Shown: positions 52,875-63,434, counted from the first letter of the stretch. The stretch: DNA of 64,000 nt from Salinisphaera orenii subsp. halophila YIM 95161 (GCF_003732545.1 NZ_AYKF01000001.1:186001-250000); one strand, 5' to 3'. Numbers and translations: made by a program. Notes: generated by a model from the letters alone, not told the origin.

Positions 52875-54416
52875 GTGAAGAATCTGCATGTCAAGCTGCT
52901 CGCGCTCGCCCTCGTCGCCTGCGGGCTGGGCCTGTGCTACTACAAGGTCCATCGGCTCGGCGTGCCGCTCGCGCCCGACAGCCAGGCCCAGGTGTGGACG
53001 GTCGAAGCGACGCTGCGTTTCGACGGCGGCGGAGGCGCCGCCAAGATCGGCCTCGACATCCCCAACGAGCCGCCGGGCTTTTCCATTCTCGACGAGAACT
53101 TCGTCTCCTCGGGCTTCGGCCTGTCGACGGAGGCGGACGGCGCCAATCGCAGCGCCCAGTGGGCGGCACGCAGCCTGAGCGGCGAACAGACGCTGTATTA
53201 CCGCCTCGTGCTGACCGAGGACCCCGAGGCGCATCGCGAACGCACGACGCCGGTACCGCGTTACCCCGAGGTGCCGCAGTACACCGACCCGGAGCGCGCC
53301 GCCGTGTTCGCCCTGCTCGACAACGTGCGCTCGCGTTCGGCCGACACGCCCTCGTTCGCGCAGGAGTTGCTCAGGCGCTTCAACGACCCGACGCCGGATA
53401 CCGAGGTGGACGTCCTTCGCAACGAGTCGACCGACGACACGGCCCAGGTCCGCCAGCTGCAGTACATTCTGGCCGGCGCCCGCATCCCGACGCGCATCGC
53501 GCACGTGCTGCGGCTGAGCGAGCGCATGCGCCAAGGCGCCCTCGAGCCCTGGCTCGAGGTCTACAACGGCGAGCGCTGGCTGGCGTTCAATCCGCGTGAC
53601 GGCCACGCCGGCTTCCCCGACGACGCGTTGGTCTGGCACGTGGGGGATGCGCCGCTGACGCGGCTGGAGGGGGCGAACGACGCGCGCGTCGAGTTCTCGG
53701 CCACCCGCTCTTCCCGCGACGTCATGGGGCTGGCCCAGCAGCGCGCCCGCCTGATCGATTCCGACGTTCTCGAATACTCGCTGCTCGCCCTGCCGATCGC
53801 CACCCAGAACGTCTACAAGGTACTGCTCACGGTGCCGCTCGGCGCGCTGGTGGTGGTGATCCTGCGCAACTTCATCGGTCTGCGGACGTTCGGCACCTTC
53901 ATGCCGGTGCTGATCGCGCTGGCCTTCCGCGAGACCGAACTGATCTGGGGCAGCATCCTGTTCACGATCATCGTCACGCTGGGGCTGCTCGTGCGTTTCT
54001 ATCTGGAGCGACTCAAGCTGCTGCTGGTCCCGCGGCTGGCCTCGATGCTCACGATCGTCATCCTGATCATGGCCGGTGTCTCCGTGCTCGCCCATCGGCT
54101 GGGCATGGAGCACGGACTGTCGATCGCGCTGTTTCCGATGGTGATCCTGGCGATGACGATCGAGCGGATGTCGATCATGTGGGACGAAAGCGGCCCCCGG
54201 GACGCCATCATGTCGGGGCTGGGCAGCCTCGCGGTCGCGGCCGTGGGCTTCGTGGTGATGACGCATCCGCTGGCCGAGTATCTGACCTTCGTCTTCCCCG
54301 AGCTGCTGCTGGTCGTGCTCGCGCTCACGCTGCTGGCCGGCCGCTACACCGGCTATCGCCTGTCCGAGCTGTGGCGTTTCCGGGCGTCGGCGAAGGCGAT
54401 CGCCCGGCAGCGCTGA
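52875..54416 (+). CDS. Inactive-transglutaminase-domain 7TM membrane protein
   Basis: A 513-residue protein with an N-terminal membrane anchor (LLALALVACGLGLCYYKVHR), a periplasmic inactive transglutaminase-like domain (about 40-300, with RIPTRIAHVLRLSERM and GERWLAFNPRDGHAGFP) and a C-terminal seven-helix bundle starting near LTVPLGALVVVILRNFIG. This is the architecture of the UUP1/7TM family found beside ATP-grasp amidoligases and retropepsins. It starts with GTG at 52875, 18 bp after the peptidase gene, and its TGA overlaps the ligase ATG. Its role is not established; recent annotations tie relatives to osmotic stress tolerance, as I recall. Confidence 0.88.
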   Translation: MKNLHVKLLALALVACGLGLCYYKVHRLGVPLAPDSQAQVWTVEATLRFDGGGGAAKIGLDIPNEPPGFSILDENFVSSGFGLSTEADGANRSAQWAARSLSGEQTLYYRLVLTEDPEAHRERTTPVPRYPEVPQYTDPERAAVFALLDNVRSRSADTPSFAQELLRRFNDPTPDTEVDVLRNESTDDTAQVRQLQYILAGARIPTRIAHVLRLSERMRQGALEPWLEVYNGERWLAFNPRDGHAGFPDDALVWHVGDAPLTRLEGANDARVEFSATRSSRDVMGLAQQRARLIDSDVLEYSLLALPIATQNVYKVLLTVPLGALVVVILRNFIGLRTFGTFMPVLIALAFRETELIWGSILFTIIVTLGLLVRFYLERLKLLLVPRLASMLTIVILIMAGVSVLAHRLGMEHGLSIALFPMVILAMTIERMSIMWDESGPRDAIMSGLGSLAVAAVGFVVMTHPLAEYLTFVFPELLLVVLALTLLAGRYTGYRLSELWRFRASAKAIARQR

Positions 54417-55414
54417 TGACGACCCTGGGGCGACGCCTGCGTGCGCGGCTGCGCCTGATGCGGCACAGTCCGCCGCTGCGCATGCCGTCGACGCTGCGCG
54501 CGCTGGGCATTCTCGGCATGAACGAGCGCAACGGCGACTACATCGGCATCTACAACGACCGCCGCCACTATCCGCTGGTCGACGACAAGCTCAAGACCAA
54601 GGAGCTGGCGCTGGCCGCCGGCATCGCCACGCCGGAGCTCTACGGCGTGGTGGAGATCGAGCACCAGGTGCGCGAGCTGGACCGGATCCTCGACGGCCGG
54701 CGCGAATTCGTGATCAAGCCGGCCCAGGGCTCGGGCGGCAACGGCATCATGGTGATCGCCGACCGGCGCGGCGTGAACTTCCTGCGCGCCTCCGGCGCGA
54801 GCGTGACGCGCAGCGAGCTGGAGCACTTCATCTCCAACGTGCTTTCGGGCATGTACAGCCTGGGCGGGCTGCCGGACAAGGCGATCATCGAATACCGGGT
54901 CAAGCCGCATGCGGTGTTCGACGCGGTCAGCTATCAGGGCGTGCCCGACATCCGCACCATCGTCTTCCGCGGCGTACCGGTCGCGAGCATGGTCCGCCTG
55001 CCGACGCGTCAGTCCGACGGCAAGGCCAACCTGCATCAGGGCGCGATCGGCGCCGGCATCGATCTGGCCAGCGGCCGGACCGTGGACGGGGTGTGGTTCA
55101 ACAACGTGCTGGACGCGCATCCCGATTCGGGCAATCGCGTGCGCGGCATCCAGGTGCCGGACTGGGACGAACTGCTCACGCTCTCCGCCCGCTCCTACGA
55201 CCTGACGCGGCTCGGCTATCTGGGCGTGGACGTGGTGCTGGATCGCGACCACGGCCCGCTGGTGCTCGAGTACAACGCGCGCCCGGGGCTCAACATTCAG
55301 CTCGCCAACCAGATGGGTCTGCTCTCGCGGCTGAAACAGATCCGGGCACTGACCCATGTGCCGGACGACGCCGCCGCGCGCGTCGCCCTCGGCCAGCAGC
55401 TGTTCGGCGGCTGA
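54416..55414 (+). CDS. RimK-like ATP-grasp ligase (alpha-L-glutamate ligase-like)
   Basis: A 332-residue ATP-grasp protein. Blocks are ALGILGMNERNGDYIGIYND-R, DDKLKTKELALAAGIATPELYG, FVIKPAQGSGGNGIMVI (ATP loop) and DVVLDRDHGPLVLEYNARPG with NARPGLNIQLAN at the metal site. Related proteins were predicted by comparative genomics to add amino acids to a peptide, protein or small molecule. The ATG at 54416 overlaps the stop of the 7TM gene (TGATG), so it is translationally coupled to it. Together with the retropepsin it forms a make-and-trim module. The acceptor is unknown. Confidence 0.88.
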   Translation: MTTLGRRLRARLRLMRHSPPLRMPSTLRALGILGMNERNGDYIGIYNDRRHYPLVDDKLKTKELALAAGIATPELYGVVEIEHQVRELDRILDGRREFVIKPAQGSGGNGIMVIADRRGVNFLRASGASVTRSELEHFISNVLSGMYSLGGLPDKAIIEYRVKPHAVFDAVSYQGVPDIRTIVFRGVPVASMVRLPTRQSDGKANLHQGAIGAGIDLASGRTVDGVWFNNVLDAHPDSGNRVRGIQVPDWDELLTLSARSYDLTRLGYLGVDVVLDRDHGPLVLEYNARPGLNIQLANQMGLLSRLKQIRALTHVPDDAAARVALGQQLFGG

Positions 55415-55423
55415 GCGTCGCGG

Positions 55424-56035
55424 CTAGCGGTTGCGGGCGTGGATGAACGTCCAGTAGCCGAAGGCGTTGACCGGACGCGTCTCGACCACGTCGAGATCCG
55501 CCATCGCGAGAAAATCCGCCATCGGAAAGGACGGACGGAAGCCGACCAGCTTCGAAAGCGGCGACGCCAGCCGCTCGAGCGATGCCATCGGGCCCTTGCC
55601 CTGGCTGAAATGGTTGACGATGAACAGTTCACCGCCGGGCTTGCAGACGCGCTTCATCTCGTCGATGACCTTCTTCGGGTCGGGCGCGACCGACACGACA
55701 TACATCGCCACGACCTTGTCGAAGCTGTCGTCCGGGTAGTCGACCGACTGCCCGTCCATGACCTGCAGGGTCACGCGATCGGCGTTGCCGTTCACGCGGG
55801 AGCGGGCGTAGTCGAGCATCTCCGGCGAGACGTCGATGCCGACGACCTCGACGCCCTCGGGATAGTGATCCAGCGACAGGCCCGTGCCCACGCCGACTTC
55901 CAGAACGCGGTCGCCGGGCTGGCAGTCCATCGCCCGAACGGAGACCTGGCGGCCCTGTTCGAATACCGGACCGAAGAAACGATCGTACTGACGCGACAGA
56001 CGGCGATAGGCGGTAACGACGGATTGCTGATCCAT
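55424..56035 (-). CDS. Class I methyltransferase, PmtA-like phosphatidylethanolamine N-methyltransferase
   Basis: A 203-residue SAM-dependent methyltransferase. The start is VVTAYRRLSRQYDRFFGPVF, EQGRQVSVRAMDCQPGDRVL, then the SAM site LEVGVGTGLSLDHYP and GIDVSPEMLDYARSRV; later KRVCKPGGELFIVNHFSQG. The YDxxFGxxxxxGR opening is characteristic of Rhodobacter-type PmtA enzymes that methylate phosphatidylethanolamine to phosphatidylcholine. The ATG at 56035 starts it. It is convergent with the ATP-grasp gene. Ubiquinone/menaquinone-type UbiE is a less likely alternative. Confidence 0.82.
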   Translation of the reverse strand: MDQQSVVTAYRRLSRQYDRFFGPVFEQGRQVSVRAMDCQPGDRVLEVGVGTGLSLDHYPEGVEVVGIDVSPEMLDYARSRVNGNADRVTLQVMDGQSVDYPDDSFDKVVAMYVVSVAPDPKKVIDEMKRVCKPGGELFIVNHFSQGKGPMASLERLASPLSKLVGFRPSFPMADFLAMADLDVVETRPVNAFGYWTFIHARNR

Positions 56036-56513
56036 GGAATGATTCCCGTGATCCAAAACAACGAGGCCCCGAATTGGCGTGCGCAGAATACGCCCGTCGA
56101 GGCGCGGACACAAAAAACGATGCGGCAGCGCCGCACGCCCGGCACACCCTCGCGCGTCGCCCACCCCCGGCGCGACAGGCCGGGCGGCGGGAAACACGGC
56201 CCGCCGGCTCCCTCGCAACAGCGACCGTTCAAATCACCCCGGCGCGACGAACCGCGGCGGCTGCGCCCCGGTGCATCCTGACTATGCATTGCAGCGACGA
56301 GGGAACCGGATTGACCGCCGGGCTCGAGACCCCCGTACTCGTCGTTCCGCGGTGCCGACGACTACGTGCGGTGACCTCGAGCGGGGTTGCGGTGATCCAT
56401 CGGCCACGTCATGGGGACACCCGACCGGGCATCAGGTTCCATCGCATCGCATGTCCATCGTATCGAGCGGCAGCCGAGAGGCGATGGCGCCCCGGCCGCC
56501 GTCCGCATGCGAG
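56036..56513. other. Intergenic stretch without a gene
   Basis: About 480 bp between the methyltransferase start and the aconitase stop. Frames are open only because of base composition. I see no terminator with a T tract, no RNA gene and no copy of the dispersed element. Confidence 0.5.
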
Positions 56514-58445
56514 TCAGCCCTGGTCGCGCTTCCAGTTGATCAGACCACCGGCCCTGAGGATGTCGATCTGCCGCGACGACAGGCCGTGATGGCACTCGAC
56601 CGTATCGCCGCCCTCGGTCTCGACGTTGACCGTGTTGCCGGAGGCCAGCGCCTCGTGCAGCCCCGAGATCCGCAGCTTGCTGCCCTGCTCGAGCCGGTCG
56701 TGATCGTCGGCGCTGGCATAGGTCAGCGGCAGGACACCGAAATTGACCAGGTTCTGCCAGTGGATCCGGGCGTAGTCCTTGGCGATCACCACGCGCAGGC
56801 CGAGATAGCGCGGCGCGATCGCGGCATGCTCGCGCGAACTGCCCTGGCCGTAGTTGGAGCCGCCGATGATGGCGTGGTCACCGGTATCCCTGGCGCGCGT
56901 CGGGTACTGCTCGTCGACCACGTCGTAGACGAAGTTGGCGATCTCGGGGATGTTCGAGCGGAACGGCAGCACCTCGGCGCCGGCCCGCATGATCTCGTCG
57001 GTGGAGATGTCGTCGCCGACCTTGAGCAGCACCGGCAGATCGAAGCTGTCCGGAATGCCGTCGAAATCCGGCAGCGAGGCGATGTTGGGCCCCTTGACCA
57101 GTTCGACCTTGCGCGCCTCCTCGAGGGGCAGCGGCGATTCGAGCATGCGCTCGTTGATCACCGGATCGTCCGGATTGGACACCCGCGGATAGGCGAAATC
57201 GAGGGTACGCGGATCGGTGATCTCGCCCATGAGGGCGCTGGCGGTCGCGGTCTCCGGCGAGCACAGAAACACCGAGTCCTCCTTGGTGCCCGAGCGGCCG
57301 GGGAAGTTGCGCGGCGTGGTACGCAGGCTGTTGCGCTTGTGCGCCGGCGCCTGCCCCATGCCGATGCAGCCGTTGCAGCCGGCCTGATGCAGGCGCGCGC
57401 CGCCGGCGATCAGCGGCCCGAGCAGATTGTCGCGGGCCAGGGTCTCGAGCATGGCCCGCGACGACGGATTGATGTCGAATGAGACCTTCTGGCTGGCCTG
57501 CCGGCCGCGAACCATCTCCGCGGCCATCGCGAAGTCGCGGTAGCCGGGATTGGCCGAGGAGCCGATATAGGCCTGGTAGAGCTCGCCGCCGGCGACTTCC
57601 GACACCGGCACCACGTTGCCGGGCGATGTCGGCTTGGCGATCAGCGGCACGAGCGTCGACATGTCGATCTCGTCGTGCTTGTCGTAGCTCGCCCCCGGGT
57701 CGGCGACCCATTCCTCGTATTCGTCCCCGCGGCCCTGTGAGGTCAGAAAGCGCTTGATCTCGGCATCCGCCGGAAAGACGGTGGTGGTCGCCCCGAGCTC
57801 GGCGCCCATGTTCGCGATCACGTGCCGGTCCATGGCCTCGAGGTTGTCCAGCCCGGGGCCATAGTACTCGATGATGGTGCCCGCACCTCCGGAAACGCCG
57901 TGGCGACGCAGCATCTCGAGGATCACGTCCTTGGCCGAGACCCAGTCCGGCAGCTTGCCGGTCAGCTTGACGCCGAAGACTTTCGGCATCTTGGTGTAGA
58001 GCGGCTCGCCGGCCATCGCCATCGCCACTTCCAGCCCCCCGGCGCCGATCGCCAGCATGCCCATCGAGCCGCCGGCCGGCGTATGGCTGTCGGAGCCCAG
58101 CAGCGTCTTGCCGGGCCGGCCGAAGCGCTCCATGTGCACGGCATGGGAGATGCCGTTGCCCGGGCGCGAGAACCAGGCGCCGAAGCGCTCGCAGGCGGAC
58201 TGCAGAAACAGGTGGTCGTCGGGGTTCTTGTTGTCCTCTTGAATGAGGTTGTGATCGACGTACTGCGCCGAGATCTCGGTCTTGACCCGATCGAGCTGCA
58301 TCGCCTCGAGCTCGAGCATGACCAGCGTGCCGGTCGCGTCCTGTGTCAGCGTCTGATCGATGGTCAGCGCGATCTCCTTGCCCGGCGTCATCTCGCCGTC
58401 GACGAGATGCGATTCGATCAGTTTCTGTGCAACGTTCTTGGCCAT
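56514..58445 (-). CDS. Aconitate hydratase, short (about 640-residue) bacterial type
   Basis: A 643-residue aconitase of the shorter class, distinct from the 860-900-residue AcnA and AcnB. The Fe-S cluster ligands lie in QAGCNGCIGMGQAPA, with others in LCSPETATA and the N-terminal GSDSHTPAGGSMGMLAIGAG block. The C-terminal swivel domain has GGSNYGQGSSREHAAIAPRY. It interconverts citrate and isocitrate in the TCA cycle. It is full length. It is divergent from the complex I operon; the two share a control region. Homoaconitase or related dehydratase activity is less likely given the length and motifs. Confidence 0.9.
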   Translation of the reverse strand: MAKNVAQKLIESHLVDGEMTPGKEIALTIDQTLTQDATGTLVMLELEAMQLDRVKTEISAQYVDHNLIQEDNKNPDDHLFLQSACERFGAWFSRPGNGISHAVHMERFGRPGKTLLGSDSHTPAGGSMGMLAIGAGGLEVAMAMAGEPLYTKMPKVFGVKLTGKLPDWVSAKDVILEMLRRHGVSGGAGTIIEYYGPGLDNLEAMDRHVIANMGAELGATTTVFPADAEIKRFLTSQGRGDEYEEWVADPGASYDKHDEIDMSTLVPLIAKPTSPGNVVPVSEVAGGELYQAYIGSSANPGYRDFAMAAEMVRGRQASQKVSFDINPSSRAMLETLARDNLLGPLIAGGARLHQAGCNGCIGMGQAPAHKRNSLRTTPRNFPGRSGTKEDSVFLCSPETATASALMGEITDPRTLDFAYPRVSNPDDPVINERMLESPLPLEEARKVELVKGPNIASLPDFDGIPDSFDLPVLLKVGDDISTDEIMRAGAEVLPFRSNIPEIANFVYDVVDEQYPTRARDTGDHAIIGGSNYGQGSSREHAAIAPRYLGLRVVIAKDYARIHWQNLVNFGVLPLTYASADDHDRLEQGSKLRISGLHEALASGNTVNVETEGGDTVECHHGLSSRQIDILRAGGLINWKRDQG

Positions 58446-58731
58446 CGGATGCCTCCGAAAAGGTTATGCCGCCACTCTAGACGTCACGCGCCGCGATCAC
58501 AAAGCGATTCGCCTACGACCTTCCGCGCACGGGCGGACCCGGCGGCCCGGGGGCCCGGGGGCCCGGGGGCCTCGCCATGCGAAGACAAATCCACTAGGGT
58601 TGAGAGGCGCGCATACGGGCGCGAGCACGAGGGGAACGACGGCTCGACGCCGCTTCCTGTATATTGCATGCAAATCGACGGCCGTCTCCGGCAACCGGTG
58701 CGGGACGGCTGGCGTACAATGGGGAACCCAT
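58446..58731. promoter_or_regulatory. Divergent aconitase / complex I control region with a short GC tandem repeat
   Basis: The spacer between the divergent aconitase and nuoA genes carries about 3.5 copies of the 8-mer GGCCCGGG (58544-58571), a polymorphism-prone tract. Closer to nuoA there is the palindrome TTGCATGCAA (58664-58673) in a locally AT-rich setting, a possible promoter or operator element. Function is inferred only from position. Confidence 0.4.
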
Positions 58732-59181
58732 ATGGAAGCCGCCACCGAACAAGCCGTCGTGCTCTGGCCCCTGTTGCTCTTCACGGCCGGCGCCATCGGC
58801 CTTATTCTGGCGATGCTGGGTATTTCCGCGGTGCTGGGCGGCCGCCACAGTTCGCGGCTCGGCAATCAGCCCTACGAATCCGGCATCAAACCCACGGGCA
58901 GCGCGCGCATGCGCTTCTCGGCGAAGTTCTATCTCGTGGCGATCATCTTCGTGCTGTTCGATCTCGAGGTGGTGTTCATCTTCGCCTGGGCGATCGCGGC
59001 GCCCGATCTGGGCTGGCCCGGCTACGGCGCGTTCCTGTTCTTCCTCGGCATCCTCACGCTGGGGCTGATCTACGAATGGCGCATCGGCGCGCTCGACTGG
59101 GCGCCACGCGCGCCGCGCCAGTATCGCCTGGCCGCGATCGAGAACAATCGGCGGCGCAACCTCTCGGGGCGCGACACGTGA
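58732..59181 (+). CDS. nuoA: NADH-quinone oxidoreductase subunit A
   Basis: A 149-residue membrane subunit with three helices ([60 protein letters not shown]) and the conserved [20 protein letters not shown] loop facing the quinone site. It starts the operon; GGGGA precedes the ATG at 58732. The C-terminal tail is longer and more basic than in E. coli. It works with NuoH and NuoJ at the membrane end of the Q channel. Confidence 0.96.
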   Translation: MEAATEQAVVLWPLLLFTAGAIGLILAMLGISAVLGGRHSSRLGNQPYESGIKPTGSARMRFSAKFYLVAIIFVLFDLEVVFIFAWAIAAPDLGWPGYGAFLFFLGILTLGLIYEWRIGALDWAPRAPRQYRLAAIENNRRRNLSGRDT

Positions 59182-59227
59182 GTCGCGCCGCCGCGCTCCA
59201 ATCCGAACATCGACAGGACGGTCTGTA

Positions 59228-59875
59228 ATGGCCTGGTCTCTCAGCAGTACGGACAAGAACCCCAAGCCGGGCTCCGCCGGACAGGATGGCGGCACCCTCG
59301 AGGACGCGCTGGCCCGCAACGTGGTCACCGCGAAGCTCGACGACATGATCGCCTGGGGCCGCAAGAATTCGATGTGGCCGTTCAACTTCGGCCTGTCCTG
59401 TTGCTACGTGGAGATGGCCACGGCGCTGACCGCGCCACACGACATGGCGCGCTTCGGCTCGGAAGTCATCCGCGCCACGCCTCGCCAGTCGGACGTGATG
59501 GTCATCGCCGGCACCTGCTTTCTGAAGATGGCGCCGGTCATCCAGCGTCTCTACGACCAGATGATGGAGCCGCGCTGGGTGATCTCCATGGGCTCCTGCG
59601 CCAACTCCGGCGGCATGTACGACATCTACTCCGTGGTCCAGGGCGTGGACAAGTTCCTGCCCGTCGACGTGTATGTGTCGGGCTGCCCGCCGCGGCCGGA
59701 GGCCTTCCTCGAGGGTCTGTTGCTGCTGCAGGAGTCGATCTCGTCCGAGAAGCGGCCGCTGTCGTGGATGATCGGGCCGCAGGGCGTGACCCGGGCACCG
59801 AAGATCTCCATGCGCGATCGCAAGCGCACCGAACGCGGCCAGGCCGACGTGCTGCGCACGCCGGACGAGGTCTGA
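59228..59875 (+). CDS. nuoB: NADH-quinone oxidoreductase subunit B
   Basis: A 215-residue subunit carrying the terminal N2 [4Fe-4S] cluster next to the quinone site. Ligand cysteines are in [31 protein letters not shown] and [10 protein letters not shown]. The start is 46 bp after nuoA with AGGA upstream. The order nuoA-nuoB-nuoCD is normal. The N terminus is slightly extended. Confidence 0.97.
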   Translation: MAWSLSSTDKNPKPGSAGQDGGTLEDALARNVVTAKLDDMIAWGRKNSMWPFNFGLSCCYVEMATALTAPHDMARFGSEVIRATPRQSDVMVIAGTCFLKMAPVIQRLYDQMMEPRWVISMGSCANSGGMYDIYSVVQGVDKFLPVDVYVSGCPPRPEAFLEGLLLLQESISSEKRPLSWMIGPQGVTRAPKISMRDRKRTERGQADVLRTPDEV

Positions 59876-59885
59876 CGGGGTCTGT

Positions 59886-61634
59886 ATGCTCGATACCGTC
59901 GACATTCAGCGTCAGCTCGTCGATCGCTTCGGCGAATCCACGCTGCATCCGCAGATCACCGCGGACGGCATGCCGACCTTCTGGGTCGGACGTGACCGGA
60001 TCCGCGATGTCCTGACCTTCCTCAAGCAGGGCGCCACCCCGCGCTATCGCATGCTCTTCGATCTGACCGCGATCGACGAGCGCGTGCGCGAACACCGCCC
60101 CAACCAGCCGGCCGCCGACTTCACCGTCGTCTATCATCTGCTCAGCCTGTCGCCCGTGGCCGAGATCCGCCTCAAGGTCGCGCTGTCGAACCAGGACCTG
60201 AACACGCCGACCGTTACCGCGATCTGGCCGAACGCCAACTGGTACGAGCGCGAAGTCTGGGACATGTTCGGGATCACCTTCGACGGGCACCCGAACCTGC
60301 GCCGCATCCTCATGCCGCCGACCTGGCAGGGGCATCCGCTGCGCAAGGATCACGCCGCACGCGCGACCGAGTTCGAACCGCTGCATCTCGACCCCAGGCG
60401 CCAGGACGAGGAAGAGGACGCGCTGCAGTTCAAGCCCGAGGACTGGGGCATGAAGCGCGAATCCGAGGACGCGGAGTTCATGTTCCTCAACATGGGCCCG
60501 AACCATCCCTCGGTGCACGGCGTGTTCCGTATCGTGCTCCAGCTCGACGGCGAGGAGATCATCGGCTCGGTGCCGGACATCGGCTATCACCACCGCGGCG
60601 CCGAGAAGATGGCCGAGCGCCAGTCCTGGCACACCTACATCCCCTACACGGATCGGGTGGACTATCTCGGCGGCGTGATGAACGAGCTGCCGTACGTCAT
60701 GAACCTAGAAAAGGTGCTGGGCATCGAGGTGCCCGAGCGCGTGAAGGTCGCGCGGGTGATGCTCTGCGAGTTCTTCCGCATCACCAGTCACCTGATGTTC
60801 TTCGGCACCTACGTCCAGGACATCGGCGCCATGAGCCCGATCTTCTGGATGTTCTCCGACCGCCAGAAGGCCTACGACGTGATCGAGGCGATCTGCGGCT
60901 TTCGCATGCATCCGGCGTTCTTCCGCATCGGCGGCCTGGCCATGGACCTGCCCAACGGCTGGGATCGCAAGGTCAAGGAGTTCCTGGACTGGTTCCCGAC
61001 GCGCCTGACCGAGTACAAGAAGGCGATGGCGCGCAACAGCGTGCTCATCGAGCGCTCCAGGCACATCGGCGCCTACTCGCAGGACGAGGCGATCGACTGG
61101 GGCATCACCGGCCCCGGGCTGCGCGCCACCGGCGTGGACTTCGACCTGCGCAAGGCCCGCCCCTACTCCGGCTACGAGAACTTCGACTTCGAGGTGCCGA
61201 CCGGCACCAACGGCGACTGTCAGGATCGGCTCGACGTGCGCATCGAGGAGATGTTCCAGAGCTGTCGCATCATCGAGCAGTGCATGAAGAACATGCCCGC
61301 CGGCGACTACAAGGCGGACCATCCGCTGACCACGCCGCCGGTCAAGGAACGCACGATGCAGGACATCGAGACGCTCATCGCGCATTTCCTGACCGTGAGC
61401 TGGGGCCCGGTCGTCCCGGCGATGGAGTCGGCGACCATGGTCGAGGGCACCAAGGGCCTGAACGGCTACTACAGCATCTCCGACAAGCACACCGTGAGCT
61501 ACCGCACCCGTATCCGCACGCCGAGCTTCGCCCACCTGCAGCAGATCCCGCTGATCTCCCAGGGCGGCCTGGTGGCCGACCTGGTCGCGATCATCGGCTC
61601 GATCGACTTCGTGATGGCGGACGTGGACCGATGA
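59886..61634 (+). CDS. nuoCD: NADH-quinone oxidoreductase fused subunit C/D
   Basis: A 582-residue fusion of the NuoC (30-kDa, residues about 1-185) and NuoD (49-kDa, from about 195) subunits, as in E. coli and other gammaproteobacteria. NuoC ends with [20 protein letters not shown]. NuoD has [14 protein letters not shown], the quinone-site [12 protein letters not shown], and [11 protein letters not shown]. It forms the peripheral arm that binds the quinone headgroup with NuoB. The junction is an acidic linker ([12 protein letters not shown]). It overlaps the start of nuoE by four bases. Confidence 0.97.
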   Translation: MLDTVDIQRQLVDRFGESTLHPQITADGMPTFWVGRDRIRDVLTFLKQGATPRYRMLFDLTAIDERVREHRPNQPAADFTVVYHLLSLSPVAEIRLKVALSNQDLNTPTVTAIWPNANWYEREVWDMFGITFDGHPNLRRILMPPTWQGHPLRKDHAARATEFEPLHLDPRRQDEEEDALQFKPEDWGMKRESEDAEFMFLNMGPNHPSVHGVFRIVLQLDGEEIIGSVPDIGYHHRGAEKMAERQSWHTYIPYTDRVDYLGGVMNELPYVMNLEKVLGIEVPERVKVARVMLCEFFRITSHLMFFGTYVQDIGAMSPIFWMFSDRQKAYDVIEAICGFRMHPAFFRIGGLAMDLPNGWDRKVKEFLDWFPTRLTEYKKAMARNSVLIERSRHIGAYSQDEAIDWGITGPGLRATGVDFDLRKARPYSGYENFDFEVPTGTNGDCQDRLDVRIEEMFQSCRIIEQCMKNMPAGDYKADHPLTTPPVKERTMQDIETLIAHFLTVSWGPVVPAMESATMVEGTKGLNGYYSISDKHTVSYRTRIRTPSFAHLQQIPLISQGGLVADLVAIIGSIDFVMADVDR

Positions 61635-62101
61635 TCGAACTCAGCCAGACCGAAATCGAGGCCATCCGTCACGAGATGAGCCTCTACGAGGACCCGGGGG
61701 CGGCGACCATCGAGGCGCTCAAGATCGTGCAGGAGCGCCGCGGCTGGGTCTCCGACGAGGCGCTGGAGGCCGCGGCGGTCGTGGTCGGCGTCACACCCAC
61801 GCAGATGGAAGCCGTGGCGACCTTCTACAATCTGATCTTTCGCCAGCCGGTGGGCCGGCACGTGATCATGATCTGCGATTCGATCTCCTGTTATCTCACG
61901 GGCTATGAAGAGATTCTGGCGTATCTGAAGAAGACGCTGGGCATCGAGTTCGGCCAGACCACGCCGGACGACCGCTTCACGCTGCTGCCGATCTGCTGTC
62001 TGGGCGACTGCGACAACGGCCCGTCGATGCGGGTCGGCGAGGACTATCACGGCCGGCTGACGCCCGAGCGCGTCGACGCAATCCTGGCGGAGTACAAGTG
62101 A
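61631..62101 (+). CDS. nuoE: NADH-quinone oxidoreductase subunit E
   Basis: A 156-residue subunit with the N1a [2Fe-2S] cluster: cysteines in [14 protein letters not shown] and [14 protein letters not shown]. It pairs with NuoF at the NADH end. ATGA overlap with the nuoCD stop shows coupling, and its own stop overlaps the nuoF ATG (TGATG). Confidence 0.96.
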   Translation: MIELSQTEIEAIRHEMSLYEDPGAATIEALKIVQERRGWVSDEALEAAAVVVGVTPTQMEAVATFYNLIFRQPVGRHVIMICDSISCYLTGYEEILAYLKKTLGIEFGQTTPDDRFTLLPICCLGDCDNGPSMRVGEDYHGRLTPERVDAILAEYK

Positions 62102-63429
62102 TGGACGAGACCCGGGTGCTCACCCGCAACATCCGCGAGGGCCGCGAGCCGGTCTGGCGCGCCGAATACGAGGCGGCCGGCGGCTGGGAGGCCTTCAAGA
62201 AGGCGCTCGCCGAGTTCAAACCGACCGAGGTGGGCGAGCTGGTCAAGGAGGCCGGCCTGCGCGGCCGCGGCGGCGCGGGCTTTCCGACGGGCGTGAAGTG
62301 GTCGTTCATGCCCCGCTTCGAGGAACGCCCCGAGGAACGCCCGGCGCATGTGTATCTGGTGATCAACGCCGACGAGATGGAGCCGGGCACCTTCAAGGAT
62401 CGCCTGCTCATGGAGGGCGATCCGCACCAGCTGATCGAGGCGATGGCGATCTCGAGCTACGCCATCGGCGCGGACATCGCCTATGTGTTTCTGCGCGGCG
62501 AGTACGTCGAGTGCCAGCGGCGCCTGCAGAAGGCGATCGACGAGGCCACCGAGGCCGGGTATCTCGGCAACGACATCCTCGGCAGCGGCTACAACCTCAA
62601 GATCTATCTGCACATGAGCGCCGGGCGCTATATCTGCGGCGAGGAATCAGCGCTGCTGTCCGCGCTCGAGGGCCGCCGGGCCGTGCCCCGGCACAAGCCG
62701 CCCTTCCCGGCCGCCTCCGGCCTGTTCGGCCAGCCCACCACGGTCAACAACGTCGAGACGATCTGCAACGTGCCGCACATCGTCAGCAACGGTGCGGACT
62801 GGTACAAACAGCTCGGCGCACACAAGGACGGCGGCACCAAGCTGTTCGGCGCCTCCGGCCACGTCAACCGGCCGGGCCTGGCGGAAATGCCGCTGGGCAC
62901 CCGGATGGGTGACCTGCTGGAACACTTCGGCGGCATCCGCGAGGGCCGCCGGCTCAAGGCGCTGCTGCCCGGCGGCGGCTCGACCCCGCTGCTCACCGCG
63001 GACCATCTCGATACCCCCATGGACTACGAGGGCGTGGGCGCGGCCGGCAGCCGCCTGGGCACCGGCACCATGGTGGTCATGGACGAGACGACCCCGATCG
63101 TCGGCGTGCTGAAGAACCTCGAGCATTTCTATGCCCAGGAGTCCTGCGGCTGGTGCACGCCCTGCCGCGACGGGCTGCCGTGGGTCGAGCGCATCCTGAC
63201 CAACCTCGAGGCCGGCAAGGGCAATCCCGGCGACATCGAGCTGCTGGAGCTGCACACGAAACTGCTCGGCCCCGGCAAGACCTTCTGCGCCCACGCGCCG
63301 GGCGCGATGGGCCCGCTCGAATCCGGCCTCAAGTACTTCCGCGACGAGCTCGCCGCGCTGATTCCGGACGATAGCGATACGCTGTCGCTGACCGAGCCGG
63401 CGAACACGGCCTCGAACTCCCAGGTTTAA
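62101..63429 (+). CDS. nuoF: NADH-quinone oxidoreductase subunit F
   Basis: A 442-residue subunit that binds NADH, FMN and the N3 [4Fe-4S] cluster. Visible are [20 protein letters not shown] (nucleotide site), [34 protein letters not shown] and the cluster motif [12 protein letters not shown]. The ATG at 62101 overlaps the nuoE stop; a GTG one codon earlier is possible. The order nuoE-nuoF-nuoG is standard. Confidence 0.97.
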   Translation: MDETRVLTRNIREGREPVWRAEYEAAGGWEAFKKALAEFKPTEVGELVKEAGLRGRGGAGFPTGVKWSFMPRFEERPEERPAHVYLVINADEMEPGTFKDRLLMEGDPHQLIEAMAISSYAIGADIAYVFLRGEYVECQRRLQKAIDEATEAGYLGNDILGSGYNLKIYLHMSAGRYICGEESALLSALEGRRAVPRHKPPFPAASGLFGQPTTVNNVETICNVPHIVSNGADWYKQLGAHKDGGTKLFGASGHVNRPGLAEMPLGTRMGDLLEHFGGIREGRRLKALLPGGGSTPLLTADHLDTPMDYEGVGAAGSRLGTGTMVVMDETTPIVGVLKNLEHFYAQESCGWCTPCRDGLPWVERILTNLEAGKGNPGDIELLELHTKLLGPGKTFCAHAPGAMGPLESGLKYFRDELAALIPDDSDTLSLTEPANTASNSQV

Positions 63430-63434
63430 TCGGC

